A stretch of DNA of 34,525 bases, from assembly GCA_944372485.1 (NCBI GenBank), contig CALVZI010000030.1, positions 1-34,525 on the forward strand, given 5' to 3'. The notes beneath the pieces are model-generated. The model saw nothing but the letters and a program-made list of their open reading frames with translations. It was not told the DNA's origin and did not search any database. Shown here piece after piece: positions 25,298 through 33,490 of this stretch (its first letter is position 1; the number at the start of each line of letters is the position of its first letter). The stretch comes from an uncultured Bacilli bacterium (lineage in GTDB: Bacteria; Bacillota_I; Bacilli_A; RF39; UBA660). The position numbers and the translations under genes were made by a program.

Positions 25298-27102
25298 AAT
25301 TATTAAAAAATAATTATGCAGTAGGTTTGTTAGCTATTATTATTACTCTTATAACTTCACTTTTATATAGTTATGATGGTAATACCTATAATTTTGATAA
25401 TTATATATTTGCTAATCAATTTAACTGGTTAATTATTTTATTCTTTATTATCTTATTAATTAATAAATTTAGGAAAATAGATAATAAAAGAATTTATATT
25501 GTTTCTTTTATTGCTGGTTTTCTTTTATCACTTTTAAATACAATTGGTTTTACTTTTACTAATTATATTTTAAATGATATTGTTATAAGTAAAAAGTTAT
25601 TATTATATTTATTTGTTAAATTTATTAACTTTGGTTTTATTATTAGTATGATTTTAAGTGTTTGTTATAATTATATTGATAAATTTAAGTCTAATAAGGG
25701 AAAGTTAGATAAATATTTTAAATTTAATAAACGTAATTTATTTATTTTAGCTTTAATTATTTTGTGTGGATATATTCCTTATTTCTTACATTATTATCCA
25801 GGAATATGTTCCGCTGATTCTACTTATCAAATGGTTCAAATGCTTACTAATGAAGCAGTTACTAATCATCATCCAGTTTTTCACACATTAGTAATTGGAT
25901 TCTGTTTAAAAGTAGGTAATTTATTATTTAATAGTGATAATGTTGGAATTGCTATTTATTCTATATTACAAATGCTTGCTTGTGCTTTTACTTTTTCTTT
26001 TCTAATATTATATTTAGGTAAAAAGAAAGTTCCAGTTTCTATTCAAAAATTATTGTTATTATTTTTCATGTTTTGTCCAATAATTTGTTTTTATAGTATT
26101 ACGATGTGGAAGGATATTCCTTTTGCTTTATGTGTTACTATAACAACTATATTGTTAATAGAATCATATGTTAATAAAAAGTTTTTAAAAGAAAATAAAA
26201 ATGTTATATTATTAGGATTCTTTATTTTTCTAAGTATAATGTTTAGGCAAAATGGTTTATATAGTTTTATTCTTGCTTTTGTAGTTATATTATTTACAAT
26301 AACTAAAGATTTACGAAAGAAAGTAGCTTGTGCTTTTATTATTCCGATTGCAATTAGTTTTATTATAACTGGTCCAATTTACAATATGTGTGGTATAATA
26401 CCTGGTAATAGCCGTGAAATGATGTCAGTACCTATGCAACTATTTGCAAGAGTTAGAAAGTATCACTCTAAAGAATTAAATAATAATGAAAAGAAAGAGT
26501 TAGATAATTTCTTTACTGATAAAAATTATAAAGATTATTATGATCCTGTATTTGCTGATCCAGTAAAAAGGGTATTTAGTGAAGAATATTTACAAGAAGA
26601 TAAACTTAGAATTGTTCAAACTTATTTTAAATACAGTTTTAAATATCCAACTGAAGCAATAAAATCGTTTATAGTAGGATCTTATGGTTATTATTATCCT
26701 AATTTAGTAGGATGGGAAGTATTTACTACAATTTATGATGATTGGGAACCATTCTTACAAAATCCTAGTGAGAATAATAATAAATTAGAAATAGGGCAAA
26801 CTCCAATTATTAAAAATCCATATGTTTCATTTATGGAGAAGTTTGTAAATAGCCATAATGTACCAATACTTAGTATGCTTACTAGTTGTGGATTTTATTT
26901 CTGGTTATTAATTGTTACAGTAATGTACTATATTTATAAAAAAAGATATCGTCTTTTAGCAACGATGTCACCAATATTATTTATATGGGTAACAACGCTT
27001 GCTTCACCAGTTTTTTGTGAAAGAAGATACGTTTATTCATTATTTATTGTAGTACCATTGTTCTTTGCACTATGTTTTGCAAAAATAGAAAGTAAAAATT
27101 GA
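25294..27102 (+). CDS. GT-C-like polytopic membrane protein (DUF6020-type)
   Basis: A 602-residue protein with about 12-13 membrane helices. Between early helices is an external loop PGICSADSTYQMVQML with an acidic residue, then TNHHPVFHTLV, and later SITMWKDIPFAL. The same pattern (PGTMSADSLGEF, HHPLLHLY, SIVMWKDIIFSG) is in the protein at 28765, so the two are homologues. This arrangement fits GT-C glycosyltransferases that use polyprenyl-phosphate sugars outside the membrane, but no activity is proven for the family. The start overlaps the PRPP synthetase stop. The polyprenyl-phosphate sugar synthase follows after 9 bases. Confidence 0.75.
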   Translation: MKLLKNNYAVGLLAIIITLITSLLYSYDGNTYNFDNYIFANQFNWLIILFFIILLINKFRKIDNKRIYIVSFIAGFLLSLLNTIGFTFTNYILNDIVISKKLLLYLFVKFINFGFIISMILSVCYNYIDKFKSNKGKLDKYFKFNKRNLFILALIILCGYIPYFLHYYPGICSADSTYQMVQMLTNEAVTNHHPVFHTLVIGFCLKVGNLLFNSDNVGIAIYSILQMLACAFTFSFLILYLGKKKVPVSIQKLLLLFFMFCPIICFYSITMWKDIPFALCVTITTILLIESYVNKKFLKENKNVILLGFFIFLSIMFRQNGLYSFILAFVVILFTITKDLRKKVACAFIIPIAISFIITGPIYNMCGIIPGNSREMMSVPMQLFARVRKYHSKELNNNEKKELDNFFTDKNYKDYYDPVFADPVKRVFSEEYLQEDKLRIVQTYFKYSFKYPTEAIKSFIVGSYGYYYPNLVGWEVFTTIYDDWEPFLQNPSENNNKLEIGQTPIIKNPYVSFMEKFVNSHNVPILSMLTSCGFYFWLLIVTVMYYIYKKRYRLLATMSPILFIWVTTLASPVFCERRYVYSLFIVVPLFFALCFAKIESKN

Positions 27103-27111
27103 GGTGTGTTT

Positions 27112-28035
27112 ATGAAAGGTAAAAAAATAGCGGTATTATTACCATGTTACAATGAAAGTTTAACTGTTGCTAAAGTTATAAAAGATTATAAAAAAGCTTT
27201 CCCAACTGCAGATATTTATGTTTACGATAATAATTCAACAGATGGGACTGATGAAATTGCTCGTAAAGCAGGAGCAATTGTAAAATACGAATACAAACAA
27301 GGAAAAGGAAATGTAATTCGTAGTATGTTTAGACAAATTGATGCTGACTGTTATATCATGGCTGATGGGGATGATACAAACCCACCAGTACCAGAGATGG
27401 CTGATCTTATTTTAGAAGGAAAAGCTGATATGGTTATTGGAGATCGTTTATCATCAACTTATTTTACAGAAAATAAAAGATTATTCCACAATACTGGTAA
27501 TCGTTTAGTAAGAGCTTTAATTAATAAATTATTTAAAGTAAACGTAAAAGATATTATGACAGGAAGTAGAGCATTTAGTTATGAATTTGTAAAATCTTTT
27601 CCTGTAATTTCTAAAGGATTTGAAATTGAAACAGAAATGACTATTCATGCTGCTGCTAATAATTTTAAAATGGTAGAAGTACCAACTAATTATCGTGATC
27701 GTCCAGAAGGTAGTGAAAGTAAATTAAATACTTATAGTGATGGAATAAAAGTTTTAAAAACAATATTTACTTTATTTAAAGAGTATAAACCAGGATTCTT
27801 CTTTAATCTTTGGGCTTTATTATTCTTATTAATTTCTGTAATATTTGGAACTCCTGTATTTATTGAATATTTTGAAACAGGATTAGTTCCAAGATTTCCA
27901 ACTTTAGTATTTGCTTTAGTATTACTTGTACTTTCAATGTTATTATGGATTACAGGAATTATTTTACAAGTAATTGTTAAAAAGAATAGACAATTATATG
28001 AACTATATTTAAATTCATTAGAAAGACGTAAATAA
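27112..28035 (+). CDS. Polyprenyl-phosphate sugar synthase (GT2, DPM1/GtrB-like)
   Basis: A 307-residue GT2 that should transfer a sugar from a nucleotide donor to undecaprenyl phosphate. It has KIAVLLPCYNESLTVAKVI at the N-terminus, YDNNSTDGT at 38-46, the metal site D85-G86-D87-D88, the DIMTGSRAFS acceptor segment and FEIETEMTIHA. Two C-terminal membrane helices (about 228-250 and 265-290) match GtrB/CsbB-type enzymes. The ATG at 27112 is used because GAGGTG is at 27101-27106; an in-frame GTG at 27106 overlaps it. It is followed by two small flippase-like genes and a GT-C homologue, forming a three-component glycosylation set. Confidence 0.87.
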   Translation: MKGKKIAVLLPCYNESLTVAKVIKDYKKAFPTADIYVYDNNSTDGTDEIARKAGAIVKYEYKQGKGNVIRSMFRQIDADCYIMADGDDTNPPVPEMADLILEGKADMVIGDRLSSTYFTENKRLFHNTGNRLVRALINKLFKVNVKDIMTGSRAFSYEFVKSFPVISKGFEIETEMTIHAAANNFKMVEVPTNYRDRPEGSESKLNTYSDGIKVLKTIFTLFKEYKPGFFFNLWALLFLLISVIFGTPVFIEYFETGLVPRFPTLVFALVLLVLSMLLWITGIILQVIVKKNRQLYELYLNSLERRK

Positions 28036-28036
28036 T

Positions 28037-28381
28037 ATGATAGAATCTTTTAAAAAGAATCAAAAAGGTATATATTTAATTTGTATTTCAAGTATTTTTG
28101 CTTGTATTGGACAATTACTATGGAAATTATCTAGTGATGGAAATTTATTGTTACTTTTAGTCGGTTTTGGATTTTATGGATTAGGTGCTTTAATTATGTT
28201 AATAGCTTATAAATTTGGTAGTTTATCAGTTATTCAACCATTTTTAAGTTTAAACTATGTACTTAGTATTATCTTTGGTTATTTCTTCTTAAATGAAGTA
28301 ATAACACTAAATAAAGTTATAGGTATATTAATAATTATGATAGGTGTAACTTTAATTGCAGGTGGTGATAATAGTGATTAA
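28037..28381 (+). CDS. SMR/EamA-type small membrane protein, first flippase subunit
   Basis: A 114-residue protein with four membrane helices: FACIGQLLWKLSS begins the first, and VIQPFLSLNYVLSIIFGYFFLNE and KVIGILIIMIGVTLIAG form the last two. It is the ArnE/ArnF or small multidrug resistance fold. In glycan loci such proteins flip polyprenyl-phosphate sugars to the outside. It starts 2 bases after the sugar synthase gene with no clear ribosome binding site, so translation is probably coupled. It overlaps the next subunit by 8 bases. Confidence 0.8.
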   Translation: MIESFKKNQKGIYLICISSIFACIGQLLWKLSSDGNLLLLLVGFGFYGLGALIMLIAYKFGSLSVIQPFLSLNYVLSIIFGYFFLNEVITLNKVIGILIIMIGVTLIAGGDNSD

Positions 28382-28700
28382 TTATGTACTAATATTAATT
28401 ATGACTGTTATGGGATCAGTTGCTAGTTTATTCTTAAAAAAAGCTTCTAGTTTTAAAAATTTAAAAGAGTTATTATTAAATATTAATTTATATATAGGTG
28501 GTTTTCTATATTTAGGAGCGGCTATATTAAATATAATTGTTTTAAAAAGTATGGAATATTCAATTGTTTTACCACTTACATCATTAACTTATGTATGGAC
28601 AATGTTTATTTCTTACTTATTCTTAAAAGAATATATTTCACTAAAAAAAATTATTGGTGTTTCATTAATTGTATTTGGAGCAATAATAATTGTTTTATAA
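28374..28700 (+). CDS. SMR/EamA-type small membrane protein, second flippase subunit
   Basis: A four-helix protein of 108 residues, paralogous in fold to the preceding gene: MGSVASLFLKKASS in helix 1, SIVLPLTSLTYVWTMFISYLFLKE as helix 3 and the KKIIGVSLIVFGAIII end. Separate adjacent genes suggest an ArnE-ArnF-like heterodimer. The GTG at 28374 is preferred because GGTGG at 28361-28365 lies 8 nt upstream and upstream in-frame codons fall inside that site. A TTG at 28356 would overlap the partner gene further. A terminator follows directly. Confidence 0.78.
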   Translation: MINYVLILIMTVMGSVASLFLKKASSFKNLKELLLNINLYIGGFLYLGAAILNIIVLKSMEYSIVLPLTSLTYVWTMFISYLFLKEYISLKKIIGVSLIVFGAIIIVL

Positions 28701-28718
28701 GGCTTATGCCTTTTTTTT
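28699..28718 (+). terminator. Intrinsic terminator
   Basis: AAGGC (28699-28703) and GCCTT (28708-28712) around TTAT, then eight Ts. It closes the long operon that starts at 18281. Confidence 0.75.
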
Positions 28719-28730
28719 GTTTTAATAATA

Positions 28731-28739
28731 TGGTATGAT
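28731..28739 (+). promoter_or_regulatory. Extended -10 promoter of the second GT-C-like gene
   Basis: TGGTATGAT at 28731-28739 with only a T-run at the -35 position, then AGGTGAG shortly before the ATG at 28765. Confidence 0.5.
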
Positions 28740-28764
28740 ATTGATATAGAGAATAGGTGAGAAA

Positions 28765-30498
28765 ATGTTTGAAAAAATTAAGAATTTTATAGGTTCTAAA
28801 TATTTTAAATTTTTATTAGCTCTTATAACATATTTAGTATTAGTAAATAATTTATTAATACCTAATTATAATATTTTTTCATTTTTAGTATTAATTATGT
28901 TATGTATTTTTTATAATAAAAATTTAAATAAAAATAAATATTTTAAAGAAGTTTTAAGTTTATCATTAATATATGGTTTTCTATGGACTTTTGGTAGTAT
29001 TAGTTTAGAATGTTTTAATGATATAACAATAAGTTTAGCAAGAAGAGTTTTAACTTTTGATTTTGTCTTTAATTTAATTGCTTATACAACTTTAATATTT
29101 TCTATATTAAATTATTTAATTCCGTATTTTTGTAAATTAAAAATAAAAGAATTTAAACAGAAAAAAGTTAAAACAATTTATATTTTTATATTAATTGTAA
29201 TAGGAATTATGTTATTATGGTTACCATATCTTTTAACATTTTTTCCAGGAACTATGTCAGCAGATTCTTTAGGAGAATTTAAAAGGGTAATAGCTAATGA
29301 TTTAAAGTATGATCATCATCCATTATTACATTTATATTTTATTCGTATAGCTTACGTAATAGGTATGACATTATTTAAAAGTAATACAATGGCTGTATTT
29401 ACTTATAGTTTTTTACAAATGTTAATAATGGCTTCTATTTTTGCTTATTTAATAATCTTTTTATACAAAAGAAAAACATCATTAAAATTATTAATAGGTA
29501 TATTTTTATTTTATGGTTTAGTACCACTTTTTGGTTATTATAGTATTGTTATGTGGAAAGATATTATTTTTTCTGGTCTAGTTTTGCTTTTAACAATCGA
29601 GTGCTATAAAATGTTAGAACGTAGAAAAAATATTACGTTAAAAAATTGTTTGATATTTATCTTAGTCTCATTTTTAACAGTATTCTTTAGAAATAATGCA
29701 ATATATATGTATATAATATTAGCTTTAGTTTCTATCTTTGTATTTAAAAATAAAAAAAATATTTTAATAATATTTGGTATTGTAATAGTAAGTTATTTTA
29801 CAATAAAAGGTCCCATTTTTGATTTAGCTGGTATAAAGAAAAGTTCTTCATCAGAATATCTTGCAATACCTATGCAACAAATTGGAAGAATGGTCTCTAA
29901 AGATATAAAATTAACTAATTATGAATATAAGACTATTAATAAATTAATGCCTGTTAAAACAATAAAAAAAGTTTATAATCCACAAGCTTCTGATTACATT
30001 AAATTTAATAAAGAATATAATCAAAAAGTTTTTAATAATAATAAATTAGAATATTTTGGATTATGGCTGAATTTAGTATTAAAACATCCAAGTGTTGCAA
30101 TTGAATCATATGCTGTAAGTACACTAGGTTATTGGTATCCTAATACATTACCAAGAACAATAGAAAATAGTATTATTGAAAATAAATTAGGATTAAAAAC
30201 TAAGTCTTATGTTTCTAAAAATGTAGAAGATACAATTAATAAATTAGGAGGCTTAGAAATACCTATTATATCTTTTACTTGGAATATTGCTTTAGTAATT
30301 TGGTTAATTTTATTATTTTCGGTTATTGCAGTTAAAAGAAAAGGGAAAATTGTTTTATACTCATTTGTACCAATTATTGGAATTTGGCTAACAATTATGA
30401 TTGCCACTCCTGTGTATAATGAACTAAGATATATTTATGCCGCTTTTACAACAATTCCTTTTGTAATAGGGATATGTTTTACTAAAGAAAAGGTTTAA
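28765..30498 (+). CDS. GT-C-like polytopic membrane protein (DUF6020-type)
   Basis: A 577-residue homologue of the protein at 25294, with about 12 helices and the conserved external-loop segments FFPGTMSADSLGEF, DHHPLLHLYFIR and YSIVMWKDIIFSG. It also has LGYWYPNTLPR, matching SYGYYYPNLVG of the other copy. The shared residues are D (in SAD), the HH pair, K-D after MW, and the Y-P pair. The two copies probably use the same type of lipid-linked sugar on different acceptors, or two different sugars (inference). It has its own promoter and is separated from the flippase genes only by a terminator. Confidence 0.75.
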   Translation: MFEKIKNFIGSKYFKFLLALITYLVLVNNLLIPNYNIFSFLVLIMLCIFYNKNLNKNKYFKEVLSLSLIYGFLWTFGSISLECFNDITISLARRVLTFDFVFNLIAYTTLIFSILNYLIPYFCKLKIKEFKQKKVKTIYIFILIVIGIMLLWLPYLLTFFPGTMSADSLGEFKRVIANDLKYDHHPLLHLYFIRIAYVIGMTLFKSNTMAVFTYSFLQMLIMASIFAYLIIFLYKRKTSLKLLIGIFLFYGLVPLFGYYSIVMWKDIIFSGLVLLLTIECYKMLERRKNITLKNCLIFILVSFLTVFFRNNAIYMYIILALVSIFVFKNKKNILIIFGIVIVSYFTIKGPIFDLAGIKKSSSSEYLAIPMQQIGRMVSKDIKLTNYEYKTINKLMPVKTIKKVYNPQASDYIKFNKEYNQKVFNNNKLEYFGLWLNLVLKHPSVAIESYAVSTLGYWYPNTLPRTIENSIIENKLGLKTKSYVSKNVEDTINKLGGLEIPIISFTWNIALVIWLILLFSVIAVKRKGKIVLYSFVPIIGIWLTIMIATPVYNELRYIYAAFTTIPFVIGICFTKEKV

Positions 30499-30513
30499 TT
30501 TATTATAACAACA

Positions 30514-30522
30514 TGATATAAT
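30514..30522 (+). promoter_or_regulatory. Extended -10 promoter of the Alg14/Alg13-type pair
   Basis: TGATATAAT at 30514-30522, with TTTAAT 17 bases upstream at 30494. GTGGTGAT precedes the ATG at 30540. Confidence 0.6.
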
Positions 30523-30539
30523 TAAAGTGTGGTGATAAA

Positions 30540-31016
30540 ATGAAAAAGAAAGTTTTATTTATATCAAGTACCGGTGGACATTTAAGTGAAATGTTAGAAT
30601 TAAAAGATTTATTTAATAAATATAATTATCACATTATTACTGAAAAAACAAAATCAACTATTTCACTTAAAAAAAAATATAAAAATAAAATAAATTATTT
30701 AAAATATGGAACTAAAGATCATTTACTTTCATATCTATTTATATTTCCTTGGAACTGTTTAAAAAGTTTATATTATTTTATTAAAATAAGACCAGACTAT
30801 ATAATTACAACAGGAGCTCATACAGCTGTTCCTATGTGTTATATAGCTAAAATATTTGGTAAAAAAATAATTTATATAGAAACATTTGCTAATATGGAAA
30901 CAAAAACTTTAACTGGTAGATTAATATATCCTATTGCTAATTTATTTATTGTACAATGGGAATCTATGTTAAACCTTTATCCTAAAGCAGTATATGGAGG
31001 GTGGATTTTTAAATGA
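30540..31016 (+). CDS. Alg14-type glycosyltransferase membrane subunit
   Basis: A 158-residue protein matching the acceptor/membrane half of a split GT28 enzyme (PssD/EpsE/CpsF type). SSTGGHLSEMLEL is the N-terminal glycine-histidine loop, and a hydrophobic segment SYLFIFPWNCLKSLYYFI gives membrane association. YIITTGAHTAVPMCYIAKIFGKKIIYIETFA is the core of the family (recognisable by TTGAHTAVP and YIETFA). It overlaps its catalytic partner by ATGA, the usual arrangement for a heterodimer. The pair typically adds the second sugar (GlcNAc, Glc or Gal) to a lipid-linked acceptor. Confidence 0.88.
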   Translation: MKKKVLFISSTGGHLSEMLELKDLFNKYNYHIITEKTKSTISLKKKYKNKINYLKYGTKDHLLSYLFIFPWNCLKSLYYFIKIRPDYIITTGAHTAVPMCYIAKIFGKKIIYIETFANMETKTLTGRLIYPIANLFIVQWESMLNLYPKAVYGGWIFK

Positions 31017-31486
31017 TTTTAGTTATATTAGGAACGCAAGATAAACCTTTTACTAGATTATTAGATGCAGTTGATAAAGCTTGTGATAAAAAAATTATTA
31101 AAGACAAAGTAATTGTTCAAGCAGGAACAACTAAGTATTCATCTAAAAATATGGAAATATTTGATTTAATCCCAATGAATAAATTTAATAGATTAGTAGG
31201 ACAAGCTGATTTAATAATAACTCATGGTGGAGTAGGTTCTATTATTCAAGGTTTAAAAAAAGGAAAAAAGATAATTGCTGTTCCAAGATTGAAAAAATAT
31301 GGTGAACACACCAATGATCATCAATTACAAATAATAGATGAATTTACTAGACAAGGTTACATTGTTCCATGTAAAGATTTAAATAAATTAGATGAAGTTT
31401 TAAATAAAATAAAAACATTTAAAACTAAAAAATATAAGAGTAATAATACACAAATGTTAAGTATTATTACAAATTTTATTGATTAA
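31013..31486 (+). CDS. Alg13-type glycosyltransferase catalytic subunit
   Basis: A 157-residue GT28 C-terminal-domain protein that supplies donor binding to the Alg14-type partner. ILVILGTQDKPFTRLLDAVD is at the N-terminus, IITHGGVGSIIQGLKKGKKIIAVPR (TH-GG-GS is the nucleotide-sugar motif) is near 77-101, and YGEHTNDHQLQIIDEF is the conserved closing segment. The length is normal for a stand-alone Alg13-like subunit. A terminator follows directly, so the pair is a two-gene unit. Confidence 0.9.
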   Translation: MILVILGTQDKPFTRLLDAVDKACDKKIIKDKVIVQAGTTKYSSKNMEIFDLIPMNKFNRLVGQADLIITHGGVGSIIQGLKKGKKIIAVPRLKKYGEHTNDHQLQIIDEFTRQGYIVPCKDLNKLDEVLNKIKTFKTKKYKSNNTQMLSIITNFID

Positions 31487-31487
31487 T

Positions 31488-31518
31488 AAAAAAAGATTGT
31501 TTTTATAATCTTTTTTTT
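31488..31518 (+). terminator. Intrinsic terminator after the Alg13-type gene
   Basis: AAAAAAAGATT (31488-31498) pairs with AATCTTTTTTT (31507-31517) around an 8-nt loop. Confidence 0.85.
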
Positions 31519-31525
31519 ATATAAT
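31497..31525 (+). promoter_or_regulatory. Promoter of the SGNH hydrolase gene, overlapping a terminator
   Basis: TTGTTT (31497-31502), 17-nt spacer, TATAAT (31520-31525). The -35 element lies within the upstream terminator hairpin. GTAGGTGAT precedes the ATG at 31548. Confidence 0.5.
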
Positions 31526-31547
31526 ACTTTGTAGGTGATATTGTAGT

Positions 31548-32330
31548 ATGAAAAGGTTAATAATTATATTTTTTGAAATAGCTATTATTTTTTTTATTAT
31601 AGAAACTAATGCTTATGAGACAAACGATTTTGATTTTTATAATAAAAGTATAATTTATTTTGGTGATTCAATTTCTGCTGGAAGCGAAAATAATATGGTT
31701 TCTTGGGATAAATATATTAATGATAAAGCTAATTTTGTTAAAAGTATTAATGCTTCTAAGGGAGGCGCAACTTTTTCAAATGTTCGTAAAAATAATATGA
31801 TTATTAACCAAATAAAAAAATATAAAGATCAAAAATTTGATTATGTATTACTTCAAGGTGGCGTTAATGATGCGATGGAGGAAGCAATTATAGGAAAGAT
31901 GACTGATTCTTATGATTTAGAAGATTTTGATCAAAATACATATATTGGAATGCTTGATACTACATTTTATTATTTAACCAATTATTTTCACGGTTCATCA
32001 ATTGGTGTAGTTATTACATATAGAACACCTAATGCTGGTCAAAATGGTTGGGGAGTTCTTTCATCAAATCTTAAATTTTATTATGATGCTTTAATTAAAG
32101 TATGTAATAAATGGGATATTTCATACATAAATTTTTATGATGGAAAGTTAGAAAATGTTATAACTGATCATGAACTTGCTGATGGACTTCATTTAAATGA
32201 TTCTGGATATGAAAAAATTAGTCCATATTTATATGATTTCTTAAAAGAATTAAAACCATATTTAAGAAATTTAAAAAGAGAAGAAGAAATAAAAGAAAGT
32301 AATTTAAAATATTATAATTATACTTATTAA
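31548..32330 (+). CDS. Exported SGNH/GDSL-type hydrolase
   Basis: A 260-residue esterase-fold protein. An N-terminal hydrophobic segment (about 3-22) ends at NAYE, a likely signal peptide or anchor. All four SGNH blocks are visible: FGDSIS with S41, the glycine in KGGAT (about 72), GGVND with N107, and DGLHLN with D212 and H215. It probably removes or transfers acyl groups on the surface glycan, which would fit the acyltransferase at 13889, though that link is an inference. The C-terminal 30 residues are charged and repetitive. It precedes the kinase gene by 15 bases. Confidence 0.87.
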   Translation: MKRLIIIFFEIAIIFFIIETNAYETNDFDFYNKSIIYFGDSISAGSENNMVSWDKYINDKANFVKSINASKGGATFSNVRKNNMIINQIKKYKDQKFDYVLLQGGVNDAMEEAIIGKMTDSYDLEDFDQNTYIGMLDTTFYYLTNYFHGSSIGVVITYRTPNAGQNGWGVLSSNLKFYYDALIKVCNKWDISYINFYDGKLENVITDHELADGLHLNDSGYEKISPYLYDFLKELKPYLRNLKREEEIKESNLKYYNYTY

Positions 32331-32345
32331 TAATGGGGAGGTATT

Positions 32346-33446
32346 ATGGAAGAAGAATATAAAAAAATATTAGATTATATATGGGATTGTTATAGTAATG
32401 ATAAATTTAATGATGTAGAATTTAATTTTTATGAAACTAGAAAAGAAAAAGGAAAACATCGAGCTGGAATATTTATTCAAGATGAGAAGAAATATTTCTT
32501 TAAAATAGTTCATAGTGACGAATATAATAATGAAGATATTATATTAGAAAAAATTACCCCATATTTTAAAATAGTGCCTTTATATAAACAAAAAATATTA
32601 GAGGATTATGTTATAGGTTTATATCAATATGTTGATACAACTGGTATTAATGCTTTTAATTATTTACGTTTAAAGAAAGTTAGTTTATTAGATAAAGAAG
32701 AAGTATTAAATAAATTTTTTGAAAGTAAATTTTCTTTCTTAAAAAATAATATGTATTTAGATAAAGTAACAAATAATCAAAAAGGCGATCGTTGGTTTTG
32801 GCATCGAATAAAAAAAGGGGAACGTGTTGATAAATTTTATGGGACTAATGGAAATAAGTTATTAAGTGATATAAAAGAAGTTTATCCTGAAGGATTAAAT
32901 AATATGGAAACGTTTTTAAATAATATTTATATATATTTAGAAAGTAAGCATAATACTATTTTTAGTTATAGTCATGGTGATTTTCACGATTTTAATTTTT
33001 CTTTAGAAGGTTTATTTTGGGATATAGATACTTTTGATTATAATCCAATTATAAATGACTTTGCGGTATTTTATTGGCATTTTTATGCAAGAGAAGATAG
33101 TTTGATTTATAAATATTCACCGTGGTTAACTTTATATATGAATAATGAATTAACTAAAGAAGAATTAAAACAAGTAAGAAATTTAAAAGAAAAAATAATT
33201 TTAAAATGGTATAGTGTAATTTATGATGCGTTTAAAAAAGAAAATATATTATATGAATTAAATAACGAATTTATTTTTAAATTGTTTTGTCGTATGTTCT
33301 TAATAGATGATGTCACTAAATATGAAGTTAGTGATAAAGAAAAAGTATATAAATTTTTTGATTATATAATTCAAAATAAAGATAAAGATTTAAAAGATGT
33401 ATTATTTAATAGCAAAACAACTTTTGAATATAATAATTATTTATAA
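32346..33446 (+). CDS. APH/choline-kinase-fold phosphotransferase
   Basis: A 366-residue protein with a kinase-like core. The N-terminal lobe has KKYFFKIVHSDEYNNEDIILEKI (the lysine and glutamate fit ATP binding). The C-terminal lobe has HGDFHDFN at 210-217 (catalytic H-G-D and the metal-binding N217) and FWDIDTFDYN with D227/D229. Such enzymes phosphorylate small hydroxyl compounds such as sugars, choline or antibiotics. The substrate here is not evident, and the glycan context makes a sugar or choline-like decoration more likely than drug resistance. The ATG follows GGGGAGG. The gene is the last of the glycan region. Confidence 0.8.
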   Translation: MEEEYKKILDYIWDCYSNDKFNDVEFNFYETRKEKGKHRAGIFIQDEKKYFFKIVHSDEYNNEDIILEKITPYFKIVPLYKQKILEDYVIGLYQYVDTTGINAFNYLRLKKVSLLDKEEVLNKFFESKFSFLKNNMYLDKVTNNQKGDRWFWHRIKKGERVDKFYGTNGNKLLSDIKEVYPEGLNNMETFLNNIYIYLESKHNTIFSYSHGDFHDFNFSLEGLFWDIDTFDYNPIINDFAVFYWHFYAREDSLIYKYSPWLTLYMNNELTKEELKQVRNLKEKIILKWYSVIYDAFKKENILYELNNEFIFKLFCRMFLIDDVTKYEVSDKEKVYKFFDYIIQNKDKDLKDVLFNSKTTFEYNNYL

Positions 33447-33456
33447 AATATACAAT

Positions 33457-33484
33457 TTGACAATTTTAACGCATATGATATAAT
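33457..33484 (+). promoter_or_regulatory. Consensus sigma-A promoter of the structured RNA
   Basis: TTGACA (33457-33462), 16-nt spacer, TATAAT (33479-33484). Both hexamers are perfect. Transcription should begin near 33491, just before the 5' strand of the RNA's closing helix. No ribosome binding site or credible reading frame follows. Confidence 0.85.
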
Positions 33485-33490
33485 GTAATT

